Below, piece after piece: positions 26,823 to 35,626 of a DNA stretch of 64,000 bases. The stretch comes from CALECP01 sp964389925 (GTDB lineage Bacteria > Chloroflexota > Anaerolineae > Promineifilales > Promineifilaceae). The position numbers and the translations under genes are program-made. The stretch is from positions 1 through 64,000 of the forward strand of contig CAYMGE010000026.1 of the NCBI GenBank assembly GCA_964389925.1. Reading direction: 5' to 3'. Below the pieces are notes generated by a model. It was not told the origin of the DNA and did no database searches. It saw only the letters and a program-made list of their open reading frames with translations. Every line of letters starts with the position of its first letter. Position 1 is the stretch's first letter.

Positions 26823-28565
26823 ATGCAACTAAACAATGAACAACAAGCAATGCTCGAGGGGAAACGGGGACGTGCCAAACAGATGGCGATGCGGCTCGTT
26901 TTGGATATGGCGGCCGCGGCCGATGCAGATGAACTCATACCTGTGCAGTCAGCCCATATTTCAGGTGTATCACCACTGACGGGTGGACTAGGTTTGCGAC
27001 AATTTTTGGCTAAGTTGGCTGAGGACGAGGGGGCTGAGGTTGCTATCCCCACCACTCTCAACTCGGCCGGCTGCGATCCCGAACAGTTTGACCTGATGCA
27101 CATCACCGCACCCGACTTTCTCGAACATAACAATGAGATCGTCGCTAGTTATAGCAAACTGGGCATTCGGCCGACGCAATCCTGCATCCCCTACGAATGG
27201 GATGGCGTGGTGACGGAGGGAGTTGCGGCGTGGGCAGAGTCAAACGCGATCTGCTTTGGCAACTCCTATTGTGACATGTTGACCAATCGGGAATCGGGGC
27301 TGTCAGCGTTGGCGTGTGCGTTGACTGGCTATACGCCCAAATATGGGCTGTTGGTTGAGGGGGCAAATCGGCCGAATTTGTTGGTGCGAGTGTCGGCCGA
27401 ACTCAATGATCCAACCGACTTCTCCATTCTCGGCGATTGGATCGGGACACAACGCAAGCCAACGTGGCACACGCCTCTCGGCCCGATTCCAAAAATCACC
27501 GGTCTACCAGCCACTCTGTCCCATGAACAACGCAAAGCATTAACGGCTGCGGCGGCCAATTACGGCGTTCCGCAGCTATATATTGATGAAGATGACCAAA
27601 CGGAAACATTTCAAGATACACTCAATTTCACACAAGATGTTTTACAGGCACGTTATGCCGAGCTTGCCCCAACCACGCAACCAAATCTAATCGTCTTAGG
27701 CTGCCCACAAGCCTCAATGGGCGAACTTCGCGCCATTGCCAAACTGCTCAAAGACAAGACCGTTCTCCCAACGCTCAAACATTTTGACACGCCGATGCTC
27801 TGGGTTTTTACCTCTAGCCAAAATAAAGAGATCGCGGAAAGCGTCGGCCTTGCCAAAGCAATCACGGGCGCAGGCGCACTCTTGCTGGCGAATACTTGCC
27901 CCGAAGTCGTCCCGTATGACCGAAACTGGGTCAAACATATTCTCACTAACTCAATGAAAGCGGAACATTACATCAAGTCAGGCTTAAATGGCATTCCAAC
28001 CGCCGTCATGCCGTTGGCAGCATGTATCGAGGTTGCGACAGGTAAGCGCAAGATAGAGACAGTCAGTAGTCAACCTGTGACTGTGGACGATCAACAGCCA
28101 GCGAAAAACCCGAATGTTCCAGAATCCAAGAATTCCAACCTCCAGACCTCAAAAACATTCATGGGCAATGGCCTGCCTTCACAAAGTGATTTTTTTATCA
28201 CTGGAGAGGCATTTGTGACTGATGTGCCGATTACTTTATTAGGGTATGTCAATCGCTCGACGGGGAAGATTGAGGAAGAGGCACACCCACGCAACGGAGA
28301 GAGCATGGCGGGGAAGATCGCCATCTTTCCCAAGGGTAGTGGGTCATCTGTTGCACCCTATGTTTTGTTAGAGCTGTTTTATCAGGGCAATGCGCCGTTG
28401 GCGATTGTCAACACCGAGATCGACCAGCAATCGGCCCCCGCGTGTTCACTAGAGGGAATTCCCTATGCGTATGGCTTTGACTTAGAGATTGTGCGCGAAG
28501 TAGCGCATGGAGCGCAGGTTGAGTTATGTCGGGAAGGCGATCAAGTGACACTGAAAATCGTTTGA
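26823..28565 (+). CDS. aconitase X, fused catalytic and swivel domains
   Basis: 580 residues of the AcnX (DUF521) family. Large domain about 1-420 (SAHISGVSPLTGG, NSAGCDP, GNSYCDMLTN, LANTCPEVVPYDRNWVKHILTNSMKAEHYI), then a linker and the swivel domain (FFITGEAFVTDVPITLLGYV, HPRNGESMAGKIAIFPKGSGSS). Cysteines in the NSAGC, CFGNSYC and NTCPE stretches suit an Fe-S or metal centre. Bacterial fused members are known as cis-3-hydroxy-L-proline dehydratases; archaeal relatives act on phosphomevalonate. The first role is more likely here, but no proline-pathway gene lies nearby. The start at 26823 gives the family N-terminus. Confidence 0.88.
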   Translation: MQLNNEQQAMLEGKRGRAKQMAMRLVLDMAAAADADELIPVQSAHISGVSPLTGGLGLRQFLAKLAEDEGAEVAIPTTLNSAGCDPEQFDLMHITAPDFLEHNNEIVASYSKLGIRPTQSCIPYEWDGVVTEGVAAWAESNAICFGNSYCDMLTNRESGLSALACALTGYTPKYGLLVEGANRPNLLVRVSAELNDPTDFSILGDWIGTQRKPTWHTPLGPIPKITGLPATLSHEQRKALTAAAANYGVPQLYIDEDDQTETFQDTLNFTQDVLQARYAELAPTTQPNLIVLGCPQASMGELRAIAKLLKDKTVLPTLKHFDTPMLWVFTSSQNKEIAESVGLAKAITGAGALLLANTCPEVVPYDRNWVKHILTNSMKAEHYIKSGLNGIPTAVMPLAACIEVATGKRKIETVSSQPVTVDDQQPAKNPNVPESKNSNLQTSKTFMGNGLPSQSDFFITGEAFVTDVPITLLGYVNRSTGKIEEEAHPRNGESMAGKIAIFPKGSGSSVAPYVLLELFYQGNAPLAIVNTEIDQQSAPACSLEGIPYAYGFDLEIVREVAHGAQVELCREGDQVTLKIV

Positions 28566-28747
28566 ACGCCTCAAAAAATTTCTGCAAGCGAACATGAAAA
28601 ATCACACATTCCCCAAATTGACATAACCGATTGTTCTCTGCTCTTGTATAATCGAAAAGAACCGTAAAACAGTAAACTCAGTCAATAATGAGCTGTATTT
28701 AGTACGTTATAATCTATCGTAGATTACTGACTAAAACGCCTCAACGC

Positions 28748-30685
28748 ATGTCAATCGCGCAAGAAATAAAGGATCGCCTCGATATTGTAGATGTCATTTC
28801 CGACTACCTGCCGCTCAAACGGTCAGGGCGTAACTTGTCGGGATTTTGCCCTTTCCACAATAATACGCGCACGCCCGCTTTTTACGTCTCGGCCGAACGC
28901 CAGACGTGGAAATGTTTCGGAGCCTGCGCGGAAGGTGGCGACATCTTTTCCTTTGTGATGAAAAAGGAAGGGCTTGATTTCCGCGAGACGCTAGAATTAC
29001 TGGCGCGGCGTGCAGGGGTTGAAATTCCTGTCTACAACCCAAAGTTGCCACAGGTTGCCGCAACAGAAGAGCGATTGGGCGATTTGCTTGAATCGGCCGC
29101 TGACTATTTCCACCATCTCCTACTCTACGCCCCCGAAGCGGAAGAGGCACGCCAGTATGTGCGCTCGCGCGGTTTGTATAAGCGCACTGTTGAGCAGTTC
29201 AAGCTCGGCTTTAGTCTCGACAGTTTTGATGCCTGTCGCACACATTTTGAGGGGCAGGGCTATAGCAAAGCCGACCTGTTGAGTGCAGGATTGTTGACGG
29301 AAAATGAGGAGAAGAAGCGCACCTATGATCGCTTCCGCAACCGTTTAATGTTTCCTATCTGGGATGCAAAGGGAAACGTGGTTGGCTTTGGCGCACGCAC
29401 GCTCGAAAAAGATGGCGTGCCAAAATACCTGAACTCTCCACAGACCAAGCTGTTTGATAAAAGCCGCCTGCTCTATAGCCTCAATTTTGCCAAACGCGAC
29501 ATCCGCGAAGCACGTCAGTCGGTCATCGTTGAGGGGTACATGGACGTGATTCGCGCCCATGAGCGTGGCTTCAAAAATGTCATTGCCCAGATGGGAACTG
29601 CGCTGACGGGACATCAGTTAAATCTGCTCAAACGCTATAGTAAGCAGTTTGTGATTGCACTCGATGCAGACGAAGCAGGCATCAACGCGACCATGCGGAG
29701 CCTTGAAGTTGCACGCGAGACGCTTGATCGAGACGTTGAGATCCGCTTCGATGCGCGAGGGTTGATTAAGCATGAGGGACGGCTTAAGGCGGACATTCGT
29801 GTGGCGACAATGCCCATTGGTCAAGACCCTGACGACATTATCCAGCGCGATCCTGTACAGTGGGTCAACTTAATTGCAAACGCAAAGCCGGTTGTTGAGT
29901 ACGTGATTGAGAAGTTATCGGCCGACCTAGACAAAAGCGACGCAAAAGCAAAATCGGCCGTCGCGCAGCGCATCATTCCACTGATTGAAGATGTCAGTGA
30001 CAGCGTTGAGCGCGATCATTATTGGCAACTCCTATCGCGCACGCTCATCATTGATCAGCGGACGCTGCGCCGCTACGCACCTAAAACGAAAAAGCAGTTG
30101 CGGCCGAGAAAAGCTGCTGCGCCGCCCAAACGCAATCGCGCTAAAATAAAGCTCAGTCATCGCATGGTTGCCCCACTCGCAACAGAGCCACTTGAAGCCA
30201 ACTATTTACGCCACGCGCTGGAACATCCCGACCTGATGGTGAAAGTCGATCTCCAACTCAAACGCGCTTGCCAGCCAACCGTCACCCGCGATGACTTCAC
30301 CAATACCGAAGACCAAGCCCTCTGGAATCACTTGCGCCGACGGGCAATTTCGGCAGGCCGAGGGCAGCTTGTCACAGTTAGTGAACTGTGCGATAGTTTG
30401 GACACTGTATTGGTGAGTCGCATCGAAACACTTCTAGGGCTATCTGCATCGGCACAACGCGAGCAACTTGCTTCTCGCATGACCCACTCTGTCCTCAATT
30501 GGCGGCTAGACAAGGTTAAACGTCACCTGAGTGAGGTTAAACAGTTGGTCGATCAAGCGCAAATGTTGGGCAATACTGACGACACAGAGACATACAGCTT
30601 CCGTTGCCAAGAGCTAACGATGATGATTTACAGCATCCATCAGGCCAAACACGGTTTATCATCGACTGCACAGAGAGACAACTAA
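28748..30685 (+). CDS. dnaG: DNA primase
   Basis: 645 residues: N-terminal zinc-binding domain (CPFHNN near residue 35), TOPRIM/RNA-polymerase core (VGFGARTLEKDGVPKYLNSP, SVIVEGYMDVIRAHERG, DADEAG), and a C-terminal DnaB-interacting region. It makes RNA primers at the replication fork. The zinc motif is unusual: the second half reads KCFGAC (C-x3-C) where most primases have CFGC (C-x2-C). Two TATAAT boxes lie upstream (28647-28652 and 28708-28713), each without a clear -35. rpoD follows, the classic dnaG-rpoD pair. Confidence 0.95.
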   Translation: MSIAQEIKDRLDIVDVISDYLPLKRSGRNLSGFCPFHNNTRTPAFYVSAERQTWKCFGACAEGGDIFSFVMKKEGLDFRETLELLARRAGVEIPVYNPKLPQVAATEERLGDLLESAADYFHHLLLYAPEAEEARQYVRSRGLYKRTVEQFKLGFSLDSFDACRTHFEGQGYSKADLLSAGLLTENEEKKRTYDRFRNRLMFPIWDAKGNVVGFGARTLEKDGVPKYLNSPQTKLFDKSRLLYSLNFAKRDIREARQSVIVEGYMDVIRAHERGFKNVIAQMGTALTGHQLNLLKRYSKQFVIALDADEAGINATMRSLEVARETLDRDVEIRFDARGLIKHEGRLKADIRVATMPIGQDPDDIIQRDPVQWVNLIANAKPVVEYVIEKLSADLDKSDAKAKSAVAQRIIPLIEDVSDSVERDHYWQLLSRTLIIDQRTLRRYAPKTKKQLRPRKAAAPPKRNRAKIKLSHRMVAPLATEPLEANYLRHALEHPDLMVKVDLQLKRACQPTVTRDDFTNTEDQALWNHLRRRAISAGRGQLVTVSELCDSLDTVLVSRIETLLGLSASAQREQLASRMTHSVLNWRLDKVKRHLSEVKQLVDQAQMLGNTDDTETYSFRCQELTMMIYSIHQAKHGLSSTAQRDN

Positions 30686-30693
30686 CAAACATC

Positions 30694-30721
30694 TGCAACT
30701 TGCAACTTGCAACTTGTAACT
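30694..30721 (+). repeat. heptamer tandem repeat between dnaG and rpoD
   Basis: Four head-to-tail copies of TGCAACT, the last with one change (TGTAACT), fill most of the 42-base gap between the dnaG stop and the rpoD start. The repeat ends 6 bases before the rpoD ATG, where a ribosome-binding site would be expected and none is seen. Confidence 0.85.
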
Positions 30722-30727
30722 TTTTCC

Positions 30728-32389
30728 ATGACATCCAGAAATAAACCCGCGCAATCCATTGAACAATTTATGGCAGACATCGAGGAAGATGATCTGAATG
30801 AAAAGGCAATCGTTGATATTGAGGCGTTGGTCAAAAAGGCACGACGTGAGCGCAAGATAAACGACTCGGACATCGTTGAGGCAATGGCACTGGCAGATGA
30901 AGCACAGGTTGAGGCACTGTACGCACGGTTGCAACAGTTGGGGATTCGCATTGTGGAGGACTCGGCCGAAACGGATGATGATGAACCCGTCGCAATACCG
31001 CGCGGTCAGGCTTATGTCGACGGCAATGATGATCCCGTGCAGACCTACATGCACGAAATCGGTCGCGTCGATTTGCTCAAGGCAGAAGAGGAGGTTTGGC
31101 TCGCAATCCAACTCATGGCTGACACCAATCTGGTTGAGCTAACACAGCTTGCCCGTGATAGTAACGAAACGGATGTCGATAGAGCGGCACTCTTGTCGAA
31201 CTACTCAACCCTGCTGGAGAGTTGGAGCAAGGTGCGTAGGGCTTCGGCCGATTTGAACATCCCCATGCCCGACTTAATGGCACTTGTTTATGAAGTCCAT
31301 CAGTTGCGCCAAAGCTGGCAGAATGACTTGAGTTCCTACTTGCGCCAATATCTCAACAATGGTTCATGGGGTTTAACGGAAGGATGGAAAGAGATTGCAG
31401 ACGCGATGTTTGCCCTTTTCACCGCCATTTACATCTTGCCAAATCGTCTCTCAAGCCGCTTGCCTGCCCACTATGAGATGTACGGCACGCTGCCCGACAG
31501 CGAGACATTCAAGAAGTGGCTGGCTGAAACAACACCCGATCTTGAGTACAATAATTTCCGCATCAGTGATTTGGGCGAAGAGGCAAAAGTCGCCCTCACC
31601 CGCGCCAACCTGCGCCTTGTTGTTAGCGTCGCCAAACGCTACATGAATCGCGGCATCAACCTGCTCGACCTGATCCAAGAGGGCAACGTTGGTCTCTTGC
31701 GTGCCGTAGAGAAGTTCGATGCGACGAAGGGGTTTAAGTTCAGCACCTACGCAACGTGGTGGATTCGCCAAGCGGTTAGTCGCGCCATCGCCGACCAAGC
31801 CCGCACGATCCGCATTCCCGTCCACATGGTTGAGACGATCAACAAAATTATGCGAACCCAGCGCGAGATGGTGCAGATTTTGGGGCATGAACCGACAACG
31901 GAAGAACTTGCGCTTGAACTCGATTTCCTCGACCCACTCGACGCGGAAGCGATCAAACAAGCACTCGCCAATGAAGAAAAAATAGATCCCCAACTGATGC
32001 GAAAGTGGCGACAAGCATCGGGCAAAATCCTAAAAATCCTAAAAATGTCGCAAGACCCTATGTCGATTGATACACCGGTTGGCACAGATGGAGATGCAAC
32101 GACGTATGGAGACTTTATTGCAGATGAGTCTGCGGCCGAGCCAATGGACTCAGCCAGCAAAGAACTGCTGCGCGGACAGATCAAAGAGGCTCTCGACTTC
32201 CTCACAGAACGCGAACGCCTCGTACTTGAAATGCGCTTTGGTCTCAAAGATGGCAAAGATCACACGCTGGAAGAGGTCGGCCGAGAGTTTGGCGTAACCC
32301 GTGAACGCATCCGCCAAATCGAGGCCAAAGCCCTCCGCAAGCTGCGCCACCCATCGCGCAGTCGCGCCTTACGTGACTATCTAAGTTAA
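30728..32389 (+). CDS. rpoD: primary sigma factor RpoD (sigma-70)
   Basis: 553 residues. Region 1.2 begins DDPVQTYMHEIGRVDLL. A non-conserved region of about 150 residues follows, then region 2 (ANLRLVVSVAKRYMNRGINLLDLIQEGN, FSTYATWWIRQAVSRAI), region 3 (IRIPVHMVETINKI), and region 4 with the helix-turn-helix (LTERERLVLEMRFGL, TLEEVGREFGVTRERIRQIE). It directs housekeeping transcription. I use the ATG at 30728; an in-frame TTG at 30707 lies inside the heptamer repeat. Confidence 0.95.
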   Translation: MTSRNKPAQSIEQFMADIEEDDLNEKAIVDIEALVKKARRERKINDSDIVEAMALADEAQVEALYARLQQLGIRIVEDSAETDDDEPVAIPRGQAYVDGNDDPVQTYMHEIGRVDLLKAEEEVWLAIQLMADTNLVELTQLARDSNETDVDRAALLSNYSTLLESWSKVRRASADLNIPMPDLMALVYEVHQLRQSWQNDLSSYLRQYLNNGSWGLTEGWKEIADAMFALFTAIYILPNRLSSRLPAHYEMYGTLPDSETFKKWLAETTPDLEYNNFRISDLGEEAKVALTRANLRLVVSVAKRYMNRGINLLDLIQEGNVGLLRAVEKFDATKGFKFSTYATWWIRQAVSRAIADQARTIRIPVHMVETINKIMRTQREMVQILGHEPTTEELALELDFLDPLDAEAIKQALANEEKIDPQLMRKWRQASGKILKILKMSQDPMSIDTPVGTDGDATTYGDFIADESAAEPMDSASKELLRGQIKEALDFLTERERLVLEMRFGLKDGKDHTLEEVGREFGVTRERIRQIEAKALRKLRHPSRSRALRDYLS

Positions 32390-32435
32390 CAGCGGCAATT
32401 TTTTGATACCCGTACAAAATTGATCGAAAAACACC

Positions 32436-32463
32436 TTGACACCCCTTTTTCTTCTGCTATACT
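32436..32463 (+). promoter_or_regulatory. promoter of tRNA-Asp
   Basis: -35 TTGACA (32436-32441), 16-base spacer, -10 TATACT (32458-32463). The tRNA begins 15 bases after the -10 box. Close to the sigma-70 consensus. Confidence 0.8.
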
Positions 32464-32478
32464 TCTGTTCGCTTAACT

Positions 32479-32551
32479 GGGGACGTGGTGCAGCGGTTAG
32501 CACGCCGGCCTGTCAAGCCGGAGGTCGCGGGTTCAAATCCCGTCGTTCCCG
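32479..32551 (+). tRNA. tRNA-Asp (GTC)
   Basis: 73 bases forming a full cloverleaf: acceptor GGGGACG/CGTTCCC with one G-T pair, anticodon loop CTGTCAA with GTC, T loop TTCAAAT, and discriminator G as expected for Asp. CCA is not encoded. The 3' end is overlapped on the other strand by the tail of a decayed serine recombinase frame. Confidence 0.96.
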
Positions 32552-33040
32552 TATTGGACACGGACACTTTTAGAAGAAACGTTCGTGTCCATCTTTTCTT
32601 TTAAGCCCTCAACAATCTCGCTTGGCGCAACAGTTGCATTATCCAAAACGACTCCAAAATCTCCATACAACGCAATCGCAACAACCATATTATCGTAAAT
32701 GAACACACGCTCAACGGTTTTTGAAAGGAGCTGTTTTCGCCTACCTCGTTGCAACGCTCCCAATAGACGCTAACGTTTTTCAGCAAATCGGCCGATTCCA
32801 TCAGGTCGTCATAATCAATTGGTCGCAAGGCTGCAATCTCAGATTCAAGTTGCCGCCTTTTTTCAATGTACTCGTCTGGCTGTAAAAAGCCTTTCTCCCA
32901 ACTGAAATCTACCCGTTTGACGATTTGCTCTATCTCAGACATCCGTCGTAATGCTTCGGCATTTTCTGTGCGGCTTCTCACAGCCGCTTCTACAACGTAT
33001 AGGTGTAGATTCAAAACCATACGCACCGTTTTTTGTTCGT
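32533..33040 (-). pseudogene. C-terminal remnant of a large serine recombinase, frameshifted
   Basis: Two overlapping minus-strand frames together read as the C-terminal third of a serine integrase. The first (33040 to about 32740) has the coiled-coil region EIEQIVKRVDFSWEKGFLQPDEYIEKR (split for reading) and ends near YWERCNE. The second continues with RRKQLLSKTVERVFIYDN and runs into the tRNA-Asp 3' end. One base slip near 32740-32765 separates them. The catalytic N-terminal domain is missing: the molybdopterin gene lies there instead. It looks like the scar of an element once integrated at the tRNA. Confidence 0.65.
32555..32602 (+). terminator. hairpin after tRNA-Asp
   Basis: TGGACACGGAC and GTTCGTGTCCA form an 11-base stem with one mismatch around a 15-base loop, followed by TCTTTTCTTTT. 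It probably ends the tRNA transcript, and alternatively could be part of an old attachment site. Confidence 0.5.
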
Positions 33041-35137
33041 CTAAATTTTAGCGACAGCGCAGACCGTTCCATTCAATGCCGCGTTGCCCGTCACCCGATC
33101 TACCGACTGATCATCTGTCAAATCATTGATGCTCGCCCCTGCATTCGCCGTCGCTATATCTAGCTGCACGCCTTCGCGTCCATGCCCATAGCCATGTGGG
33201 ATGCTCACAACTCCCTGCATCATCGTGTCGCTCACTTCAACGGGCAGTATGATTGCCCCAACTCGTGACGAAACACGCACCAACTCACCATCGCGGACGC
33301 GATGTGTTTCGGCATCGTGAGGACTCATAAGCACTGTGCAACGAGTTTTGCCCTTGACAAGTCGATAGCTGTTGTGTAGCCATGAGTTATTGTCGCGGAC
33401 GTGTCTTCGGCCGATCAGCCGTAACCCCTCTCCTCCCTCAAACAACACCTCAACATTTGGCAAATCAGCTACAATAATCTCTGGTGCAAGATTGATGCGT
33501 TTGTCACTCGTGAATAACCGTTCTGGCAACTGTTCTTGCAACGCACCCAAATCAATGCCGTGTGGATTTGACTTCAATTCGTCTAGCGTCATTTTGTATG
33601 CGCCATAGCGCAGTCCGAAATCGACGGCTTGAGCAGGGGTCATCGTGTGGCGCACGTCATTTTCGTTAAATGGACGGTCGGCCGTGGCGAGACGTTTGGC
33701 GATTTCTCGGCCGATTTCGTACTCATGTCGCCGTTCCTCTCCCTTCTCAAACAGTGCATCCGACCACTTTGCCACGTTCCGCACCGCCAAGAGGTTAAAC
33801 GTCACGTCAAAATGATCGACCTCCAGCCCTGTTGTGGGTGGCAAAATTACATCTGCATGGCGCGTTGTCTCGTTGATGTAAATATCTATCGCTGCATAAA
33901 AATCGAGCGTCTCAAAGCCGGCATCCATCTGCGACCCATTGGGTGTTGACAAGACAGGATTGCCAGCGACTGTTACCATCGCCCGAATTTGCCCGTCGCC
34001 TTCGGTCAACATTTCCTCTGCCAAAGCTGCAACGGGAACTTCGCCACCGAATTCTGGCAGCCCACGCACGCGCGTCTTCCAGCGCGAGGGCTTGCCACTG
34101 CGTTTTTTATCGACGATTTCAAGCGCGGGCGTTGTGAACATTGCGCCGCCGGCTCGATCTAAGTTACCCGTCAGCACGTTGAGGACGTTGATGAGCCATG
34201 TGGAGAGTGTGCCGAACTGTTGAATGGATGTGCCGATGCGGCCGTAGACAACGGCCGAGTCTGCCCCTGCCAATTCACGGCTAATGCGACGAATGTCCTC
34301 AGCCTGCCACCCCACCGCCTTAGCCACACGCTCAGGCGCAAACTCCTGCGCCAGCTCCCACACAGATTCAACTCCATCTGTAAAATCAGCCAGCTTGCCC
34401 ATATCGACCAACCCCTCATCAAACAGCGTATGTACCATGCCGAGCAGCAACAGCACATCGTGATTGGGCTTGACAAAGAAATGTTCATCTGCCAACTTTG
34501 CCGTTGCCGTCCGACGCGGATCAACGACGACGATTCTCCCCCCACGTTTTTGAATTCCCTTTAATCGTCGCTCGATGCCCCCCGCCGTCATCAAGCTCCC
34601 ATTTGATTGCAGCGGATTTGCCCCCAAAATCAACATATAATCGGTGCGATCCACATCGGGAATGGGGAAAAGAAGCTGATGCCCATACATTTGATACTGC
34701 ACAAATTGGTGCGGCAATTGGTCAACCGATGTGGCTGAAAAGCGATTGGTTGTCCGTAACGCCTTGATCAGCGTCGAGCCAAAAAGCAACGCACCCAAGT
34801 TATGTGCGTTCGGATTGCCCAAATAAATCCCGACACTGTTATTTCCGTGCGCCGCTTGTACCCGCTTGATACTGTCCGCGACGAGATCAAACGCCTCCTC
34901 CCATCCGATTTGCTCCCAACCTGTCTTCGTCCGCTTGATCGGCCGCTTTAGTCGATCAGGGTCTTCATAAATGTCTTGTAGGGCAGTCGCTTTTGGGCAA
35001 ATATGCCCCTGACTAAATGGATCGTTCTTATCGCCTTTGATCGATTTAATCTGTTTTCCATCAAGTGTAATCACGATGCCGCACATCGCTTCACATAAGT
35101 TGCAGGTTCGGTAATGGGTTCTCATTTGTTCTTCCAC
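33041..35137 (-). CDS. molybdopterin-dependent oxidoreductase (DMSO reductase family)
   Basis: 698 residues. The N-terminal [4Fe-4S] motif is CNLCEAMC ... GHICPKA, followed by the molybdopterin domains (MLILGANPLQSNGSL, VVVDPRRTATAKLAD, DVILPPTTGLEVDHFD) and a C-terminal dinucleotide-binding domain (VRDGELVRVSSRVGAI, SIPHGYGHGRE). The family includes formate dehydrogenases, nitrate and other reductases. No partner subunit or Tat signal is adjacent, so it is probably cytoplasmic with an unknown substrate. A GTG at 35137 with AGGA 7 bases upstream is used; ATG 35125 is equally possible. Confidence 0.88.
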   Translation of the reverse strand: MEEQMRTHYRTCNLCEAMCGIVITLDGKQIKSIKGDKNDPFSQGHICPKATALQDIYEDPDRLKRPIKRTKTGWEQIGWEEAFDLVADSIKRVQAAHGNNSVGIYLGNPNAHNLGALLFGSTLIKALRTTNRFSATSVDQLPHQFVQYQMYGHQLLFPIPDVDRTDYMLILGANPLQSNGSLMTAGGIERRLKGIQKRGGRIVVVDPRRTATAKLADEHFFVKPNHDVLLLLGMVHTLFDEGLVDMGKLADFTDGVESVWELAQEFAPERVAKAVGWQAEDIRRISRELAGADSAVVYGRIGTSIQQFGTLSTWLINVLNVLTGNLDRAGGAMFTTPALEIVDKKRSGKPSRWKTRVRGLPEFGGEVPVAALAEEMLTEGDGQIRAMVTVAGNPVLSTPNGSQMDAGFETLDFYAAIDIYINETTRHADVILPPTTGLEVDHFDVTFNLLAVRNVAKWSDALFEKGEERRHEYEIGREIAKRLATADRPFNENDVRHTMTPAQAVDFGLRYGAYKMTLDELKSNPHGIDLGALQEQLPERLFTSDKRINLAPEIIVADLPNVEVLFEGGEGLRLIGRRHVRDNNSWLHNSYRLVKGKTRCTVLMSPHDAETHRVRDGELVRVSSRVGAIILPVEVSDTMMQGVVSIPHGYGHGREGVQLDIATANAGASINDLTDDQSVDRVTGNAALNGTVCAVAKI

Positions 35138-35229
35138 GATGATTCCTAGCGTGTTTCGGGCATTACATATCCCAAAACATCCATCTCAATGCTGCTGAAC
35201 TGTGATTGTAACGCCAGCAACAAGAAACA

Positions 35230-35259
35230 AAAACACCACATCAATTGATGTGGTGTTTT
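35230..35259 (-). terminator. terminator of tRNA-Arg
   Basis: A perfect 30-base palindrome (AAAACACCACATCAA and its complement) directly follows the tRNA on the minus strand and runs into TTGTTTCTTG. It should fold into a strong stem and end the transcript. Confidence 0.75.
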
Positions 35260-35261
35260 GA

Positions 35262-35333
35262 TGTCCCCACCAGGACTCGAACCTGGGCTTCCGGCTTCGG
35301 AGACCGACGCTCTATCCTCTGAGCTATGGGGAC
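35262..35333 (-). tRNA. tRNA-Arg (CCG)
   Basis: 72 bases on the minus strand: acceptor GTCCCCA/TGGGGAC, D arm GCTC/GAGC, anticodon loop CTCCGAA giving CCG, T arm CCAGG/CCTGG with loop TTCGAGT, discriminator A. The anticodon stem has two G-T pairs. CCA is not encoded. Confidence 0.95.
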
Positions 35334-35352
35334 GAACTCCAATGCGACCCGC

Positions 35353-35381
35353 ATTTTGCCACACCCAACCCCGAAAGTCAA
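35353..35381 (-). promoter_or_regulatory. promoter of tRNA-Arg
   Basis: On the minus strand: -35 TTGACT (35376-35381), 17-base spacer, -10 CAAAAT (35353-35358), about 20 bases before the tRNA. It is back-to-back with the tRNA-Leu promoter, with only one base between the two -35 boxes. Confidence 0.55.
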
Positions 35382-35382
35382 C

Positions 35383-35411
35383 TTGACATCTTCGATGTGA
35401 TTGCTATAATT
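35383..35411 (+). promoter_or_regulatory. consensus sigma-70 promoter of tRNA-Leu
   Basis: Perfect -35 TTGACA (35383-35388), ideal 17-base spacer and perfect -10 TATAAT (35406-35411). The tRNA begins 13 bases later. This is the best promoter match seen in the window. Confidence 0.92.
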
Positions 35412-35423
35412 TCAACCCGCTCG

Positions 35424-35504
35424 CCCAGGTGGCGGAATTGGTAGACGCGCACGGTTGAGGGCCGTGTCCTTAACGGGGTGAAGGTTCGAGTCCTTTCCTG
35501 GGCA
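35424..35504 (+). tRNA. tRNA-Leu (GAG)
   Basis: 81 bases with a class II variable arm: acceptor GCCCAGG/CCTGGGC, anticodon stem CACGG/CCGTG with loop TTGAGGG giving GAG, variable arm about GTCCTTAACGGGGTG, T loop TTCGAGT, discriminator A. CCA is not encoded. Confidence 0.95.
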
Positions 35505-35540
35505 TGAAAAATCTTTGATAAAGATCGCATGAAATAGTCA

Positions 35541-35587
35541 TATTAATACAAAACGCGCCTAACTACGAGGCGCGTTTTGTATTAATA
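35541..35587. terminator. bidirectional terminator with a 20-base stem
   Basis: A perfect 20-base inverted repeat starting TATTAATACAAAACGCGCCT around a 7-base loop. The A/T-rich outer arms provide T runs on both strands, so it can end both the tRNA-Leu transcript and the convergent pyruvate carboxylase transcript. Confidence 0.85.
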
Positions 35588-35626
35588 TAGTCAGAGGGTA
35601 AAAATGTCCCTCAAAACTTTTTCCAA

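Noticed and set aside
28618..28652. TTGACA ... TATAAT promoter before dnaG
   Set aside because: The spacer is 23 bases, too long for a normal sigma-70 promoter. The -10 box may still be used with another -35.
32555..32591. Inverted repeat after tRNA-Asp as an attachment-site core
   Set aside because: It fits a terminator better (T-rich tail follows) and no second copy of a tRNA end was seen in the window.
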